Notes: generated by a model from the letters alone, not told the origin. A DNA stretch of 64,000 nt from Salipaludibacillus agaradhaerens (GCF_002019735.1 NZ_KV917378.1:434001-498000), one strand, 5' to 3'; counted from the first letter of the stretch, positions 17,444-27,766 are shown. Made by a program: numbers and translations.

Positions 17444-18577
17444 TTGACTAAAATAAAATTGATTGCTACAGCCGCCATGGGTTTAGAGGCAATTGTTGCA
17501 AAGGAAGTACGTGATTTAGGCTATGAAAATGTCACTGTTGAAAATGGTAAAGTGATATTTGAAGCAGAGCCATCTGCTATTGCTCGTACAAATTTATGGC
17601 TTAGAACTGCTGATCGCGTCAAAATATTAGTAGGTGAGTTTCGGGTAGAAAGCTTTGAAGAATTATTTGAACAGACGAAAGCTTTACCGTGGGCAGACTT
17701 TATTTCAGAAGATGCTGAATTCCCAGTGATTGGACGTTCAGTTAAGTCAAAGCTATACAGTGTGCCTGATTGCCAAGCCATTGTAAAGAAAGCGGTCGTA
17801 GAGAGCTTAAAACAAAGTCATGCAGTGACATGGTTTGAAGAAAAAGGCGCCTTACAGCGCATTGAAGTGGCCATACATAAAGATATCGCGAGTCTCACCA
17901 TTGACACGAGTGGCACAGGATTACATAAAAGGGGTTATCGTTATTTACACAATGAAGCCCCTTTGAAAGAAACATTGGCAGCGGCCATGATTCAGCTCAC
18001 ACATTGGGAACCGAATAAGCCGTTTTATGATCCGTTTTGTGGGTCAGGAACGTTGCCTATTGAAGCAGCCATGATCGGTCAAAATATTGCACCTGGTATT
18101 AATCGTTCTTTCGCTTTTGAGGAATGGCACTGGTTTGATAAGGTGTGGTATGACAGAGCATTAGAAGAAGCGGAAGATCTAGCTAAATATGATCAACCAC
18201 TTCACATTCTAGGTGGAGATATCGATCATAAAATGATTGAACTGGCAAACAATAATGCCATTGAAGCTGGCTTCCCTGATTTAATTTCCTTTAAACAGAT
18301 GCAAGTGAAAGATTTTACAACGAGTGAAGAGCAAGGTGTTATAGTCGGTAACCCGCCTTATGGTGAACGTATGAATGAAAAGCGGCATGTGGAGCAATTG
18401 TATAGGGACATGGGTAATACGCTTAGACCATTATCAACTTGGTCGGTTTATATCATAACGTCACATCCCTATTTTGAGAAGCTGTACGGTGCTGAGGCTA
18501 CCAAAAAGCGTAAATTGTATAACGGAAATATTAAAACGAACTATTTCCAATATTGGGGCAAGCGTTCTGCCAGATAG
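17444..18577 (+). CDS. ypsC: YpsC/RlmL-type THUMP-domain 23S rRNA methyltransferase
   Basis: 377 residues from a TTG start preceded by AAGAAGGGG. The N-terminal ferredoxin-like and THUMP domains (residues about 1-165) precede a Rossmann methyltransferase with FYDPFCGSGTLPIEAAMIG (SAM motif I) and the catalytic VGNPPYGERM motif, typical of N2-guanine or N6-adenine RNA methylation. The Bacillus orthologue lies next to rnpB. The 17223-17443 gap upstream shows no gene. Confidence 0.88.
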   Translation: MTKIKLIATAAMGLEAIVAKEVRDLGYENVTVENGKVIFEAEPSAIARTNLWLRTADRVKILVGEFRVESFEELFEQTKALPWADFISEDAEFPVIGRSVKSKLYSVPDCQAIVKKAVVESLKQSHAVTWFEEKGALQRIEVAIHKDIASLTIDTSGTGLHKRGYRYLHNEAPLKETLAAAMIQLTHWEPNKPFYDPFCGSGTLPIEAAMIGQNIAPGINRSFAFEEWHWFDKVWYDRALEEAEDLAKYDQPLHILGGDIDHKMIELANNNAIEAGFPDLISFKQMQVKDFTTSEEQGVIVGNPPYGERMNEKRHVEQLYRDMGNTLRPLSTWSVYIITSHPYFEKLYGAEATKKRKLYNGNIKTNYFQYWGKRSAR

Positions 18578-18694
18578 TCAGACAATCTGAATATGGCTTG
18601 TTAACTAGCCATGAAACACGTCTTTAGTCCCGGTATAGTTTATTTGAAACGGCCATATACTATGTATAACTGTTTCAATGAAAGGGTGAAGAAC

Positions 18695-18937
18695 GTGACA
18701 GAAGATTACAATGAAATCGAACAGGTAGAATTAGCCATACAGGCGGCAGAAAGAATGGTAGGACAAGCAACGATGAGTATGGATGCGACTCAGCTACAAA
18801 ATGCCACTCAAGCTTTAGATGAAGCTAAGCAAAAACTTGAAGAGGCAAAAATAATTAATTTGAATCATGACCATTGGGAGTATTCAAATAGTCGACTTAA
18901 CCGCCTTTCCCATCAAGTTGAAAACGCAAAAGATTGA
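18695..18937 (+). CDS. DUF2564 family protein
   Basis: 80 residues. GTG 18695 is preferred because AAAGGG lies 8 bases upstream and the DUF2564 core (YNEIEQVELAIQAAERMVGQ, ATMSMDATQL) starts right after it; the frame extends upstream to 18611 without a ribosome site. Two amphipathic helices are predicted. Small Bacillaceae protein of unknown role, typically near ypsC. Confidence 0.8.
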   Translation: MTEDYNEIEQVELAIQAAERMVGQATMSMDATQLQNATQALDEAKQKLEEAKIINLNHDHWEYSNSRLNRLSHQVENAKD

Positions 18938-19055
18938 ATCCTTTTAAAATACGTTATTCAGTAGTCTTATAACAAATAAAAACGAAAATAGGTCATCCCC
19001 CTTGTCTTCTCAAAAACAACCAACGTATAATGAAAGAGACGATGGGGGTGACTGA

Positions 19056-20075
19056 ATGACTAAAGCTATAACAGATAAATTCTCACGACCTCTTAGAGAC
19101 TTACGTATTTCTGTCACAGACAGATGTAATTTCCGTTGTCGCTACTGTATGCCTTCGGAAATTTTCGATAAGTATTTTAAGTTCTTGCCGAAAAATGATA
19201 TTTTGACATTTGAAGAGATTACTAGACTCGCAAGCGTCTTAGCAAATAGAGGCGGCGTAAAAAAACTGCGTATTACTGGTGGGGAACCTTTAATGCGTCA
19301 AAACCTTTCAACCCTCATCAGCATGTTACATGAGATTGAAGGCATTGACGATATCGCTATGACGACGAACGGTGTTTTTTTGCCGAAATATGCTGAAGAG
19401 CTGAAACTGGCTGGTTTAAAACGGGTCACAATCAGTTTAGATTCTTTAAACGATCACACATTTATGGCCATTAACGATAGAGGAATTGGTGTTCATAAAG
19501 TGCTTGAAGGGATTGAAGCAGCTCGTCAGGCAGGGCTCGATGTGAAAATAAATATGGTGGTAAAGCGTGGCATGAATGAGGAAGATATTCTTCCAATGGC
19601 ACATTTTTTTAAAGACACTTCTATTATTCTCCGCTACATTGAATATATGGATGTGGGCAATTCAAATGGGTGGACGTTAGACCATGTTATTAGTAAACAA
19701 GAGATATTTAACATGATAAACAAAGAGCTTCCTTTAGAGCCAGTGGAACCCAACTATGTTGGGGAAGTGGCTGATCGCTTTAGATTTAAAGACAATGGGC
19801 AAGAGATTGGCATTATATCATCTGTAACAGATGCTTTTTGTGCTAGTTGCTCCCGAGCCCGTTTATCCGCCGATGGTAAGCTAGTGACATGTTTATTTTC
19901 TAGTGGCGGCCATGATGTGCGAGACGTGCTACGTTCAGGTGCTACGGATGAGGAGTTAGCTGCCTTTGTTAAAGATATCTGGGAAAAGCGAGATGATCGC
20001 TACTCAGAAGAACGGTTAAAGCATACCAATAAACAGCAGCTTAAGAAAATAGAAATGTCACATATAGGCGGATGA
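19056..20075 (+). CDS. moaA: GTP 3',8-cyclase MoaA (molybdenum cofactor)
   Basis: 339 residues, radical SAM enzyme. The CxxxCxxC motif is at Cys24, Cys28 and Cys31 ([12 protein letters not shown]); the C-terminal second cluster is [19 protein letters not shown]. The C-terminal Gly-Gly is present. It converts GTP to 3',8-cyclo-GTP in the cytoplasm. It stands alone: no moaC, moaE, mogA or nitrate reductase is adjacent, so the rest of the pathway must be elsewhere. GGGGGTG upstream supports the start. Confidence 0.93.
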   Translation: MTKAITDKFSRPLRDLRISVTDRCNFRCRYCMPSEIFDKYFKFLPKNDILTFEEITRLASVLANRGGVKKLRITGGEPLMRQNLSTLISMLHEIEGIDDIAMTTNGVFLPKYAEELKLAGLKRVTISLDSLNDHTFMAINDRGIGVHKVLEGIEAARQAGLDVKINMVVKRGMNEEDILPMAHFFKDTSIILRYIEYMDVGNSNGWTLDHVISKQEIFNMINKELPLEPVEPNYVGEVADRFRFKDNGQEIGIISSVTDAFCASCSRARLSADGKLVTCLFSSGGHDVRDVLRSGATDEELAAFVKDIWEKRDDRYSEERLKHTNKQQLKKIEMSHIGG

Positions 20076-20078
20076 TGA

Positions 20079-20115
20079 ATAAAACGGGAAGAGTGTAGAC
20101 TTTTCCCGTTTTATT
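20079..20115. terminator. bidirectional terminator between moaA and the HesB-like gene
   Basis: Stem AAAACGGGAAGAG...CTTTTCCCGTTTT with A/T runs on both sides; it overlaps the end of the convergent gene. Confidence 0.8.
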
Positions 20116-20413
20116 GTGGATTTATGACACTGCCTATTCGGTTATTTTCAAACGTCACTTCATTATAATCGTCATGATAATCAATGGTCATCCCATCGAA
20201 ATACCACATATCATCCTGATGAATACAGAAGATAATGTCCTGTTTTTCCATACTCGTATATTCAATGTCTGGTTTGCCTTTATACAGCCCAGCAGAGAAA
20301 CCGCCCGATCCAACGCCTCCAACTCGGACATAAAAGGATAATGAATCCCCTTTATTTAAATTTAATTCTTTTTTGTAAAAAGCCGCAGCTTGTTCAGTTA
20401 TTGTAAATGTCAT
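20111..20413 (-). CDS. HesB/IscA-like family protein without cluster cysteines
   Basis: 100 residues starting MTFTITEQAAAFYKKELNL. ATG 20413 is used because AAAGGA is 10 bases upstream, while GTG 20422 is too close to it. The HesB fold segment YVRVGGVGSGGFSAGL is clear, but the three cysteines of A-type iron-sulfur carriers are missing (only one Cys remains), as in the YneR-like branch of Bacillus. A cluster-carrier role is therefore doubtful. Confidence 0.8.
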   Translation of the reverse strand: MTFTITEQAAAFYKKELNLNKGDSLSFYVRVGGVGSGGFSAGLYKGKPDIEYTSMEKQDIIFCIHQDDMWYFDGMTIDYHDDYNEVTFENNRIGSVINPQ

Positions 20414-20584
20414 GGCATACACATCCTTTCTTGCGCTTTATACCTACTTTTATTATAACCAATCTTCTTCGTCTTTTTAAAGACATGAGCCTTCCTTATG
20501 GGGTGCATTTTTTCAATGGAAACGGTATGATAAAACGGATAGATATTACATTATTCATATTTTGCTGAAAGGGGATAAGCAAGA

Positions 20585-22105
20585 ATGCCAACCACATTAA
20601 CGTTAGAAGAAGAATTTATGAATTACGTCAAGAAGATGGGACACTACAGAGAGGCTGCTAGTCTCATCGCTTGGGACCTGAGAACTGGGGCGCCAAAAAA
20701 AGGGGTATCACAACGCTCTGAAGTTCTTGGTTCACTTTCTTCGCAATTTTTTAATATGTCAGTGTCTGAAGAGATGCAACATTTTTTAACAGAACTTCGT
20801 AAAGACGAAGAATGGGGAAGTCTTCACGAAGTAACCCAAAAGACCGTTAAAGAATGTGAAAAACAGTTAAGTAAGTTTAAAAATATTCCTCCAGAAGAGT
20901 ATAAAGCGTATGTTATTTTAACGTCACAAGCTGAGTCCGCATGGGAGAAAGTTAAAAAGGATGGGGACTTTGAGGCATTTAAACCTTATTTAGAAAAAAT
21001 AGTGGCTTACAACCGTAAATATACGGAGTGGAAAGGGTATGAAGGGAACAAGTACAATGCGCTGCTAGACGATTATGAACCAGGCTTAACAGTGGATATT
21101 ATTGATGACGTTTTCGGTAAATTAAAATCGGCGCTCGTTCCCCTTTTAAAAGAGGTAGTGGACGCATCTAATCAACCAGAGACAGCTTTTCTCTTTAACT
21201 TTTTTCCAGAAGAAAAGCAAGCGGCGTTCAGTCGTCATATTTTAGAGAAAATGGGTTATGATTTTGATGCCGGTAGGTTAGATAAGACGGTCCACCCTTT
21301 TGCTATCGGTTTAAACCCTCATGATGTGCGCGTGACCACAAAGTATGATGAGCACGATTTCCGCACAGCTGTTTTTGGCACGATCCATGAAGGTGGTCAT
21401 GCCCTTTATGAACAAAATATTGCTGAGAAATTGATTAATACACCCCTATGCACGGGTACATCGATGGGCATCCACGAATCCCAATCATTATTTTGGGAGA
21501 ATTTCGTAGGCCGTCATTTTGCTTTTTGGGAACATAACTATGAAACCTTAAAAACATTTTCTGACGGTCAGTTTGATACAGTTAGTTTAGAGGACTTTTA
21601 CCGGGGGATTAATGTTGCTGGTCCTTCACTCATTCGAATTGAAGCAGATGAAATGAGTTACTCATTGCATATTATCTTACGTTATGAGCTTGAGAAAGCA
21701 TTAATTAATGGTGAATTAGAAGTGTCTGATCTTCCGAAAGCATGGAATAACAAAATGAAAGAGTTATTTGGCATTGAACCTGCCCATGATGGCGAGGGTG
21801 TACTACAAGATGTCCATTGGCCAGGAGGGATGTTCGGCTACTTCCCATCTTATGCCCTCGGTTATATTTATGCCGCTCAATTAAAAAACGCCATGCTAAA
21901 TGATATACCTGATTTCGACAAGTTGCTTCTTAAAGGCGAGTTAACCCCTATCAAGGAGTGGTTAACTACCCATATACATCAATATGGTAAAAGTAAGGAA
22001 CCGCTCGAACTTTTACATGAAGCAACGGGTGAAAAATTGAACCCTGATCATCTTATTACCTATCTACAGGAAAAGTATCGGCGTGTTTATGGTATTAAAA
22101 AATAA
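20585..22105 (+). CDS. ypwA: M32 family metallocarboxypeptidase
   Basis: 506 residues. The zinc site HEGGH is at 268-272, with the third ligand Glu in IHESQS (about 298). DPHVRVTTKYD-like and the NVAGPSLIRIEADEMSYSLH region typical of M32 (Taq-type) carboxypeptidases are present. The enzyme removes C-terminal residues from peptides in the cytoplasm. The length matches YpwA of Bacillus. AAAGGGG precedes the ATG. It is followed by about 300 bases with no gene and a GC-rich hairpin. Confidence 0.92.
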   Translation: MPTTLTLEEEFMNYVKKMGHYREAASLIAWDLRTGAPKKGVSQRSEVLGSLSSQFFNMSVSEEMQHFLTELRKDEEWGSLHEVTQKTVKECEKQLSKFKNIPPEEYKAYVILTSQAESAWEKVKKDGDFEAFKPYLEKIVAYNRKYTEWKGYEGNKYNALLDDYEPGLTVDIIDDVFGKLKSALVPLLKEVVDASNQPETAFLFNFFPEEKQAAFSRHILEKMGYDFDAGRLDKTVHPFAIGLNPHDVRVTTKYDEHDFRTAVFGTIHEGGHALYEQNIAEKLINTPLCTGTSMGIHESQSLFWENFVGRHFAFWEHNYETLKTFSDGQFDTVSLEDFYRGINVAGPSLIRIEADEMSYSLHIILRYELEKALINGELEVSDLPKAWNNKMKELFGIEPAHDGEGVLQDVHWPGGMFGYFPSYALGYIYAAQLKNAMLNDIPDFDKLLLKGELTPIKEWLTTHIHQYGKSKEPLELLHEATGEKLNPDHLITYLQEKYRRVYGIKK

Positions 22106-22410
22106 CGAACTAATTGGCATGGAAGCTGTTAAAAGCGTTAGTTTACGTCTAAATGCGGTGTCATCATCATGTGTGATTGATTAATATGACTGTCTGCTTC
22201 CTGTTTCTTATTTCAGTCACAATTACAGAGAAAATGGTGAAGCGATACAAACATTTTTATAATGAAGAGTGTCTGTTATTGATAGAAGTATTTTAATGGT
22301 GTTAAATAGCTATAAATGAAGAAGGTGTGCGACTCTTACTATAAGGGTCGCACACGTTCATATATAGAATACGGTACACTGGGGGTATTTACATACACAT
22401 ATATAGCCTT
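22106..22410. other. intergenic gap with a hairpin
   Basis: A strong stem (GTGTGCGACTCTTA...TAAGGGTCGCACAC, 22325-22356) lies between two convergent genes and may end transcripts, although its T run is poor. Nothing else is visible. Confidence 0.5.
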
Positions 22411-23472
22411 TTATAACGTGATTGAATGCTTTGCCACTAAATCTCGGAGTGCTGGACGAGAGGCACCGTTTTTCCCAGTGACAGCTTCAGCTGTGATAAG
22501 GGAGTTTAGGATTGCTTCCTCGGTTGCTTCTCCAACTGCCTTAAAAGGAATGTCTAAATCTTCATCATGGAGAATGTGCATTTTTATTAAGCTGTTCTTT
22601 TTATGATGTGGAATTATAGTGGCAGTGGAGAACCCGACGACTACATCACCACTGCCGTTTGCTAAGTTAGCTCCTGTCCGAGATAAACCAGTAACACTTC
22701 GTTTGATGACTCTCTGTAGCTGTCGTTGAGAAACTGGCAGGTCGGTAGCTACAATAATGACAATAGAGCCTTTATCTTTCATCATTAAATTTTCTTCTGT
22801 TTTATGCAATAGCTCTTTTCCAAGAGGTCGGCCATTCATTGACAAGTCAGGAAGTTGTCCGAAATTTGTTAGTACTAGCACACCTAGAGAGTATGTCCCA
22901 TAAGGAAGTGGCATTATGCGAGAGGCGGTGCCAATCCCACCTTTTAACGTGTAACAGACCATACCTCTACCAGCACCTACAGAACCTTCAAGAAAGTTAG
23001 AAGAAGCTGTTTGAATAGCATCTAATATATCCTGTTTTTGTACGTATTTTTGTCTAATATCGTTTAATTGCATATCATTACATTCACAAACGACCGGATT
23101 GACTGTCCCTGTTGTGTTTCCGATTTCTTGATTATGAGTTAACATATACTCTACAAGTCCGTCTGCTGCTACACCTACATTCAATGTATTAGTTAAAATA
23201 ATGGGTGTCTCAATAGTGCCAAGCTCGTTAAGCTGCATTAAGCCAGTGGATTTGCCATAGCCATTTATAATATAGCTAGCGGCTTTAAATTTATCTAAAA
23301 AGATATTTCCCCCATGAGGAATAATAGCGGTAACGCCTGTTTGCATCTGATCATTGGAGAGTGTTTTGTGACCCACTTTAACCCCTTTAACATCCGTAAT
23401 AGAATTGAGCGCTCCTGGTTCTAATTTCCCGATTTTAATACCATAATCTCTTAGGCGACGTTGGTTTAGCAT
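22411..23472 (-). CDS. P1/S58-family aminopeptidase (DmpA/BapA-like)
   Basis: 353 residues. The N-terminal RDYGIKIGKLEPGALNSITD, VKGVKVGHKTL and the self-cleavage region EGSVGAGRGMVCY (nucleophile Ser in the GSVGAG context) identify the S58 Ntn-hydrolase family, which matures by autocleavage into two chains. Members are D-amino-acid or beta-peptidyl aminopeptidases. It is the last gene of a minus-strand operon after the TRAP transporter dctQMP, 89 bases downstream of dctP, suggesting it processes an imported compound. Confidence 0.88.
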   Translation of the reverse strand: MLNQRRLRDYGIKIGKLEPGALNSITDVKGVKVGHKTLSNDQMQTGVTAIIPHGGNIFLDKFKAASYIINGYGKSTGLMQLNELGTIETPIILTNTLNVGVAADGLVEYMLTHNQEIGNTTGTVNPVVCECNDMQLNDIRQKYVQKQDILDAIQTASSNFLEGSVGAGRGMVCYTLKGGIGTASRIMPLPYGTYSLGVLVLTNFGQLPDLSMNGRPLGKELLHKTEENLMMKDKGSIVIIVATDLPVSQRQLQRVIKRSVTGLSRTGANLANGSGDVVVGFSTATIIPHHKKNSLIKMHILHDEDLDIPFKAVGEATEEAILNSLITAEAVTGKNGASRPALRDLVAKHSITL

Positions 23473-23561
23473 AGTATGCTCCTTTAAGTTGACTTACCCA
23501 TGATTTGTTACGTTAGTATGTGCAAAATAGCTCACCCATATTATAAAGAACGCGTTTAATG

Positions 23562-24608
23562 TTAATGGTCATTTTCTGCATCCGCTATTTCTTCCTGAAG
23601 TTCTTCAAGTATTTCAGCACCTGTCTCACCAACCTCTTCTTTATAAATCTCAAACACAGGTTCACTAGCTTCTCTAAAAGCTGCCCGTTCTTCATCATCA
23701 AGGGTCGCGAAAGTAATATGACTTTGAGATTTAATAGATTCTAAAGCTGTTTCGTTTCGTTCTTCTTGTATGTTAAGTGATTCTTCGGACAGTTGCGCCA
23801 CTGTTTCTTCTACTGCTTTTTGAATGTCTTCTGGTAGCTCGTCATAAAAATCAGGATTTATTGCCGTTGTGGTCGCATAAATAGCGTGCCGGGAATCAAT
23901 TAAATAATCTTGTACTTCAAAAAAATTCATTTCTTCAATGGCGAAAAAAGGATTTTCCTGACCGTCAATCATATTTAATTGTAAGCCACTATAAACTTCC
24001 TCATAAGCCATCGGTGTTGGACTTGCCCCGTATGCCTCGTAGGAAGCTAACAATAAAGGGGAAGGTATTGTACGTATCCGAGCACCTCGTAAATCTTCTG
24101 GTTGTGAGATATTGACGTTAGCCGTCCATTGTTGAAACCCTTGTGTCCAATAATCGAGAATTAGCATACCATGTTCATTATACACCTCTGTTAATGTGTC
24201 TAGTGCTTTACTATTGTTTAAAACATGATGATTGACCTCCATGTCATCAGAAAAAAGAAAGTGGAGGATGAATAATTGATTTTCTGGAACCATAGTCCCT
24301 GTATTCCCAGGGGAAATAATGGCCATGTCGATAGCGCCAATTTGTAATTGTTCAGCTTGCTCTGTCGCATCCCCTAATTGGCCAACTGGGTAAATCTCAA
24401 CTTGTACAGTGTGATTTGTTTTGTTCTCAAGCGTTTTTTTGAAAGCTTCTACATAATCGTGTTGCACACTGTCTGTCGATTCTTCGTGGGCAAACCGAAT
24501 AATATAATCTGGTCCATCTTCATCAATTTCTGTCTCGGTAAGAGCGTACTCCTTACAAGAAGTTAATAACAAAATAGTAAACAGTAATAGCAGTAGTTTG
24601 TTAACCAT
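23562..24608 (-). CDS. dctP: TRAP transporter solute-binding lipoprotein (DctP family)
   Basis: 348 residues with a lipoprotein signal (LLLLLFTILLLTSC, lipobox LLTSC, Cys about 18). Mature segments IIRFAHEESTDSVQH, GARIRTIPSPLLLASYEAYG and YEEVYSGLQLNMIDGQENPF are typical of DctP proteins; the Arg in RIRTI normally clamps the carboxylate of the ligand. The protein is anchored outside the membrane and delivers solute to DctQM. It starts one base after the dctM stop. Confidence 0.92.
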   Translation of the reverse strand: MVNKLLLLLFTILLLTSCKEYALTETEIDEDGPDYIIRFAHEESTDSVQHDYVEAFKKTLENKTNHTVQVEIYPVGQLGDATEQAEQLQIGAIDMAIISPGNTGTMVPENQLFILHFLFSDDMEVNHHVLNNSKALDTLTEVYNEHGMLILDYWTQGFQQWTANVNISQPEDLRGARIRTIPSPLLLASYEAYGASPTPMAYEEVYSGLQLNMIDGQENPFFAIEEMNFFEVQDYLIDSRHAIYATTTAINPDFYDELPEDIQKAVEETVAQLSEESLNIQEERNETALESIKSQSHITFATLDDEERAAFREASEPVFEIYKEEVGETGAEILEELQEEIADAENDH

Positions 24609-24609
24609 T

Positions 24610-25908
24610 TTAATCTCCTCCTGGGTTAGCTGGCATAAATTCTTGATAAATCGTGATAATATCTGGAAAAATAATAAACAAAGCAGACGCAGCTAATAAA
24701 ATTAAAATATATGGCCAAGTTCCCTTAACAATTTCTGCATATGGACGGTTAAATACGGCGACTGCCGTAAATATATCGACTCCGAATGGTGGGGTAGCTG
24801 AACCGATCGCTGCTTGCAACGTAATAATGACCCCTAGCGCAATTGGATCAACTCCCGCTGTTTCAGCCACAGGGAAAAAGATAGGTGTGAGTATCAGAAT
24901 TACCACGAGTGGATCTACAAACATACATCCTATGAAAAAGGCGACGGCTACGACGATGAGCACATACGTAGCAGAAGGCTCTGATCCGAAAACTGATGCA
25001 ATAATTCCCGACGGCAATTTTGCATAAGAGAGGATCCATGACATGGATGTGCCTGCAGCTACAAGAATAAAAACGGCTGCAGTTACAATGGCAGATGATT
25101 CGGCTATTCTAGGAATCCCCTTTATTTTAATCGTTTTAAAAACAAACACTTCTAAAATAAATGCATATGCAACGCTGACAGCAGCAGCTTCTGTTGGGCT
25201 AAAAAATCCTGAATAGATACCACCGATAATAAGTATAGGAAAGCCAAGTGGAAGTAAAGCTTTTCGAAAAGCATATAGACGTTCTTGCCAAGTAGCTTTA
25301 TGATCACTTCCGACTAGATTTTGATGTTTTGCTAATAGATAGCTATAAACGGAAAACATAAGGAAAATAATGATTCCTGGTAAAATACCTGCAATAAATA
25401 GTTCCCCGACAGACGTACCGGTTACAACTGCATACATTATCATTGCTAAACTAGGAGGAATCATGAGAGCTAAATCACTTGCATTAATAATGAGTGGAAT
25501 GGCTTGTTTTTCTTTATAACCGCTTTCTAACAACTTTTTTCTCATCGGTGTGCCCACAGCAGCAACGGTAGCTTGTGTAGAACCAGAAATAGAGCCGAAA
25601 AGTGTGCATGCTGCCGCAGTTGTAATCGCATAGCCTCCTCGCAAATGACCAAGAAAGCTACCTATGAAATCCAGGAGCCGTTGTGATGTTTTTCCTGCAG
25701 ACATGATATCCGCTGCAAATATAAACATAGGGACCGCTAGCAATACGAAGGAGTCAAGACCTGCATAATATTGCTGTACTAACACGACAGGGTCCACTTC
25801 TGGAAAATACACCCACATGACAACGAGGGGAGCGACAATCATTGGTACCATCATAGGGTAACCTATTAATAGAAGTCCGAATAAGATAACTAGTAATAGC
25901 CAAATCAA
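24610..25908 (-). CDS. dctM: TRAP transporter large permease (DctM family)
   Basis: 432 residues with about 12 hydrophobic segments and the DctM signature motifs (ATVAAVGTPMRKKLLESGY, INASDLALMIPPSLAMIMYA). It is the sodium-coupled transport subunit. It overlaps the dctQ stop by 4 bases and abuts dctP, giving the tight order dctQ-dctM-dctP. Sodium use suits an alkaliphile; the substrate is unknown. Confidence 0.92.
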   Translation of the reverse strand: MIWLLLVILFGLLLIGYPMMVPMIVAPLVVMWVYFPEVDPVVLVQQYYAGLDSFVLLAVPMFIFAADIMSAGKTSQRLLDFIGSFLGHLRGGYAITTAAACTLFGSISGSTQATVAAVGTPMRKKLLESGYKEKQAIPLIINASDLALMIPPSLAMIMYAVVTGTSVGELFIAGILPGIIIFLMFSVYSYLLAKHQNLVGSDHKATWQERLYAFRKALLPLGFPILIIGGIYSGFFSPTEAAAVSVAYAFILEVFVFKTIKIKGIPRIAESSAIVTAAVFILVAAGTSMSWILSYAKLPSGIIASVFGSEPSATYVLIVVAVAFFIGCMFVDPLVVILILTPIFFPVAETAGVDPIALGVIITLQAAIGSATPPFGVDIFTAVAVFNRPYAEIVKGTWPYILILLAASALFIIFPDIITIYQEFMPANPGGD

Positions 25909-26429
25909 GATTGACCACCTTCTTTATTCATGATTTTTTCTGTTCCTTCGTGAATACTATGCTTTCTAACATTTCTAAAAAAAGTTCTAACATACTGAAT
26001 ACTGGTTAAAAAGAATCCGATAGGCATCACAGCCACAAGGAAATACATAGGAATTCTTAGGGCAGGTGTCACACGCTGCAGATCGGCAACGGTGAACATA
26101 AATAAAAATGATAAGTAAGTTAGATAACCCATAAGGATTGCTGTTGTGACAGTGATGACACTCATCACGATTTTCCGAGATTTATAGGGCATCCATTCTA
26201 AGAGAGCTGTCATGCTCAAATGCCTGCCATGGCGCGCTGCGTAGCTTAAACCGATGAACGTAACAATAAGTACGAAAAATTGCGCTAGCTCTTCAGCAAA
26301 TGCCCAACTAGAGTTGAAAATCGTTCTGCTTAGGACATTTCCAAGCAAAATTACCGTCATCATTATAATTGAATAGCTTATAATAATTTTTTCACTTTTT
26401 GCAAAAAGATCATCTAGGCGTTGAAACAT
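25905..26429 (-). CDS. dctQ: TRAP transporter small permease (DctQ family)
   Basis: 174 residues with four membrane helices and the DctQ motif SSWAFAEELAQFFVLIVTFI. The start is ATG 26429 (MFQRLDDLF), 6 bases after AAAGGGAGG; the longer frame from 26459 lacks such a site. First gene of the TRAP-aminopeptidase operon, diverging from the pfkA paralogue; the promoters share the 26430-26606 gap. Confidence 0.9.
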   Translation of the reverse strand: MFQRLDDLFAKSEKIIISYSIIMMTVILLGNVLSRTIFNSSWAFAEELAQFFVLIVTFIGLSYAARHGRHLSMTALLEWMPYKSRKIVMSVITVTTAILMGYLTYLSFLFMFTVADLQRVTPALRIPMYFLVAVMPIGFFLTSIQYVRTFFRNVRKHSIHEGTEKIMNKEGGQS

Positions 26430-26606
26430 TGGTATCCTCCCTTTCTTCATTTCACACACATACCCGTTGAATATGGGATTAAACCTATGACTTAAAATCT
26501 AGGAATAAAGACTGGTAAACTTATTTTGACGTAGATTTCTGCTGTGTTTGAGTGTAGTATTTAAGTTAGATGTCAGACAACTAAATGTCAAAAGGGGAGA
26601 GGCTAA

Positions 26607-27566
26607 ATGGATCGAATTGCAGTACTAACTAGTGGAGGAGACGCTCCAGGTATGAATGCAGCCATTAGAGCAGTCGTTAGGGCAGCAGTTGTGTTTGATA
26701 TGCAGATATATGGGGTATATCGCGGATTTCATGGCCTTATTGAAGGCGATTTCATAGAAATGGATGCCTCCTCAGTAGGAGATATCATTCATAAAGGGGG
26801 AACTATTTTAAAGTCTTCCAGATCTGAAGAATTTAAGACAAAAGAAGGAAGAATGAAAGCGTTGTCTAATTTGGAGGAGAAAGGGATTGATGGTTTAGTC
26901 GTCATTGGCGGTGATGGCTCTTTTCAAGGAGCTAAAGAATTGAGTGATATGGGAATTAAAACGATAGGCCTTCCAGGAACGATTGATAATGACCTTCATT
27001 ATACAGATTACACGATTGGTTTTGACACCGCTGTCAATACAGTTTTAGAAGCTGTTACAAAAATAAGAGATACGTCTACCTCGCATGAAAAAGCGACGAT
27101 CATCGAGGTGATGGGTAGAAACTGCGGAGATATTGCGCTTTATGCAGGCTTAGCCGGAGGAGCAGAAAGCATCATTATCCCTGAAGATCCCATCTCAACT
27201 GATCACGTTATCACTAAATTAAAAGCAGGAAAGGCAAGAGGTAAACAGCATCAAATTATTATGCTTGCTGAAGGAGCAGGTCAAGCAGCTGATTTACAGA
27301 AAGTATTACTAGAAAAAGCTAAAATGAATGCAAGAATCACCGTGCTAGGTTTTATTCAACGTGGTGGAGACCCGACGTCTTTCGATCGTATTTTAGCAAG
27401 TAAAATGGGCATAAAAGCAGTTGAATTACTGAGGGCAGGGGAAACAAATAAAGTCGTCGGGATAAAAAATAACGCCCTTTTTCATATGGATATTAGTGAG
27501 TCGCTAACAGCATCACGCTTATTTGATCACGATATGATTAAAATGACGGAGATTTTATCTATCTAA
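26607..27566 (+). CDS. pfkA: ATP-dependent 6-phosphofructokinase, divergent paralogue
   Basis: 319 residues, the usual bacterial length. Catalytic TIDND, the ATP loop [20 protein letters not shown] and the [17 protein letters not shown] motif are intact. Effector-site residues Arg21 and Arg25 equivalents are kept. Many positions differ from Bacillus PfkA (for example [21 protein letters not shown]), and pyk and accAD, the usual neighbours, are absent. It is therefore probably a second, divergent phosphofructokinase. It is monocistronic, with its own terminator. Confidence 0.88.
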   Translation: MDRIAVLTSGGDAPGMNAAIRAVVRAAVVFDMQIYGVYRGFHGLIEGDFIEMDASSVGDIIHKGGTILKSSRSEEFKTKEGRMKALSNLEEKGIDGLVVIGGDGSFQGAKELSDMGIKTIGLPGTIDNDLHYTDYTIGFDTAVNTVLEAVTKIRDTSTSHEKATIIEVMGRNCGDIALYAGLAGGAESIIIPEDPISTDHVITKLKAGKARGKQHQIIMLAEGAGQAADLQKVLLEKAKMNARITVLGFIQRGGDPTSFDRILASKMGIKAVELLRAGETNKVVGIKNNALFHMDISESLTASRLFDHDMIKMTEILSI

Positions 27567-27733
27567 CGTCTCTAAATTAAACCTTCAAGGAATATGAAAA
27601 GCTTCCTGTAATAAGGGGTTATTTGTACGTTTTTAGAAGGCTATGGAGCTAACTATGAACTCAAACTTTGTAAAACGAACTATCCTCGAAGCAGTCATAA
27701 GTGCCAAAAATGCATTGATTATCAGACTATACT

Positions 27734-27766
27734 AAAAGAAGGTGTCACAATTTGACACCTTCTTTT
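27734..27766. terminator. bidirectional terminator between pfkA paralogue and luxR-type gene
   Basis: AAAAGAAGGTGTCA CAAT TTGACACCTTCTTTT, a near-perfect stem with A and T runs on both sides. Confidence 0.9.

Noticed and set aside
18611-18694. N-terminal extension of the DUF2564 gene
   Set aside because: No ribosome site before 18611, and the family core begins right after the well-spaced GTG at 18695.
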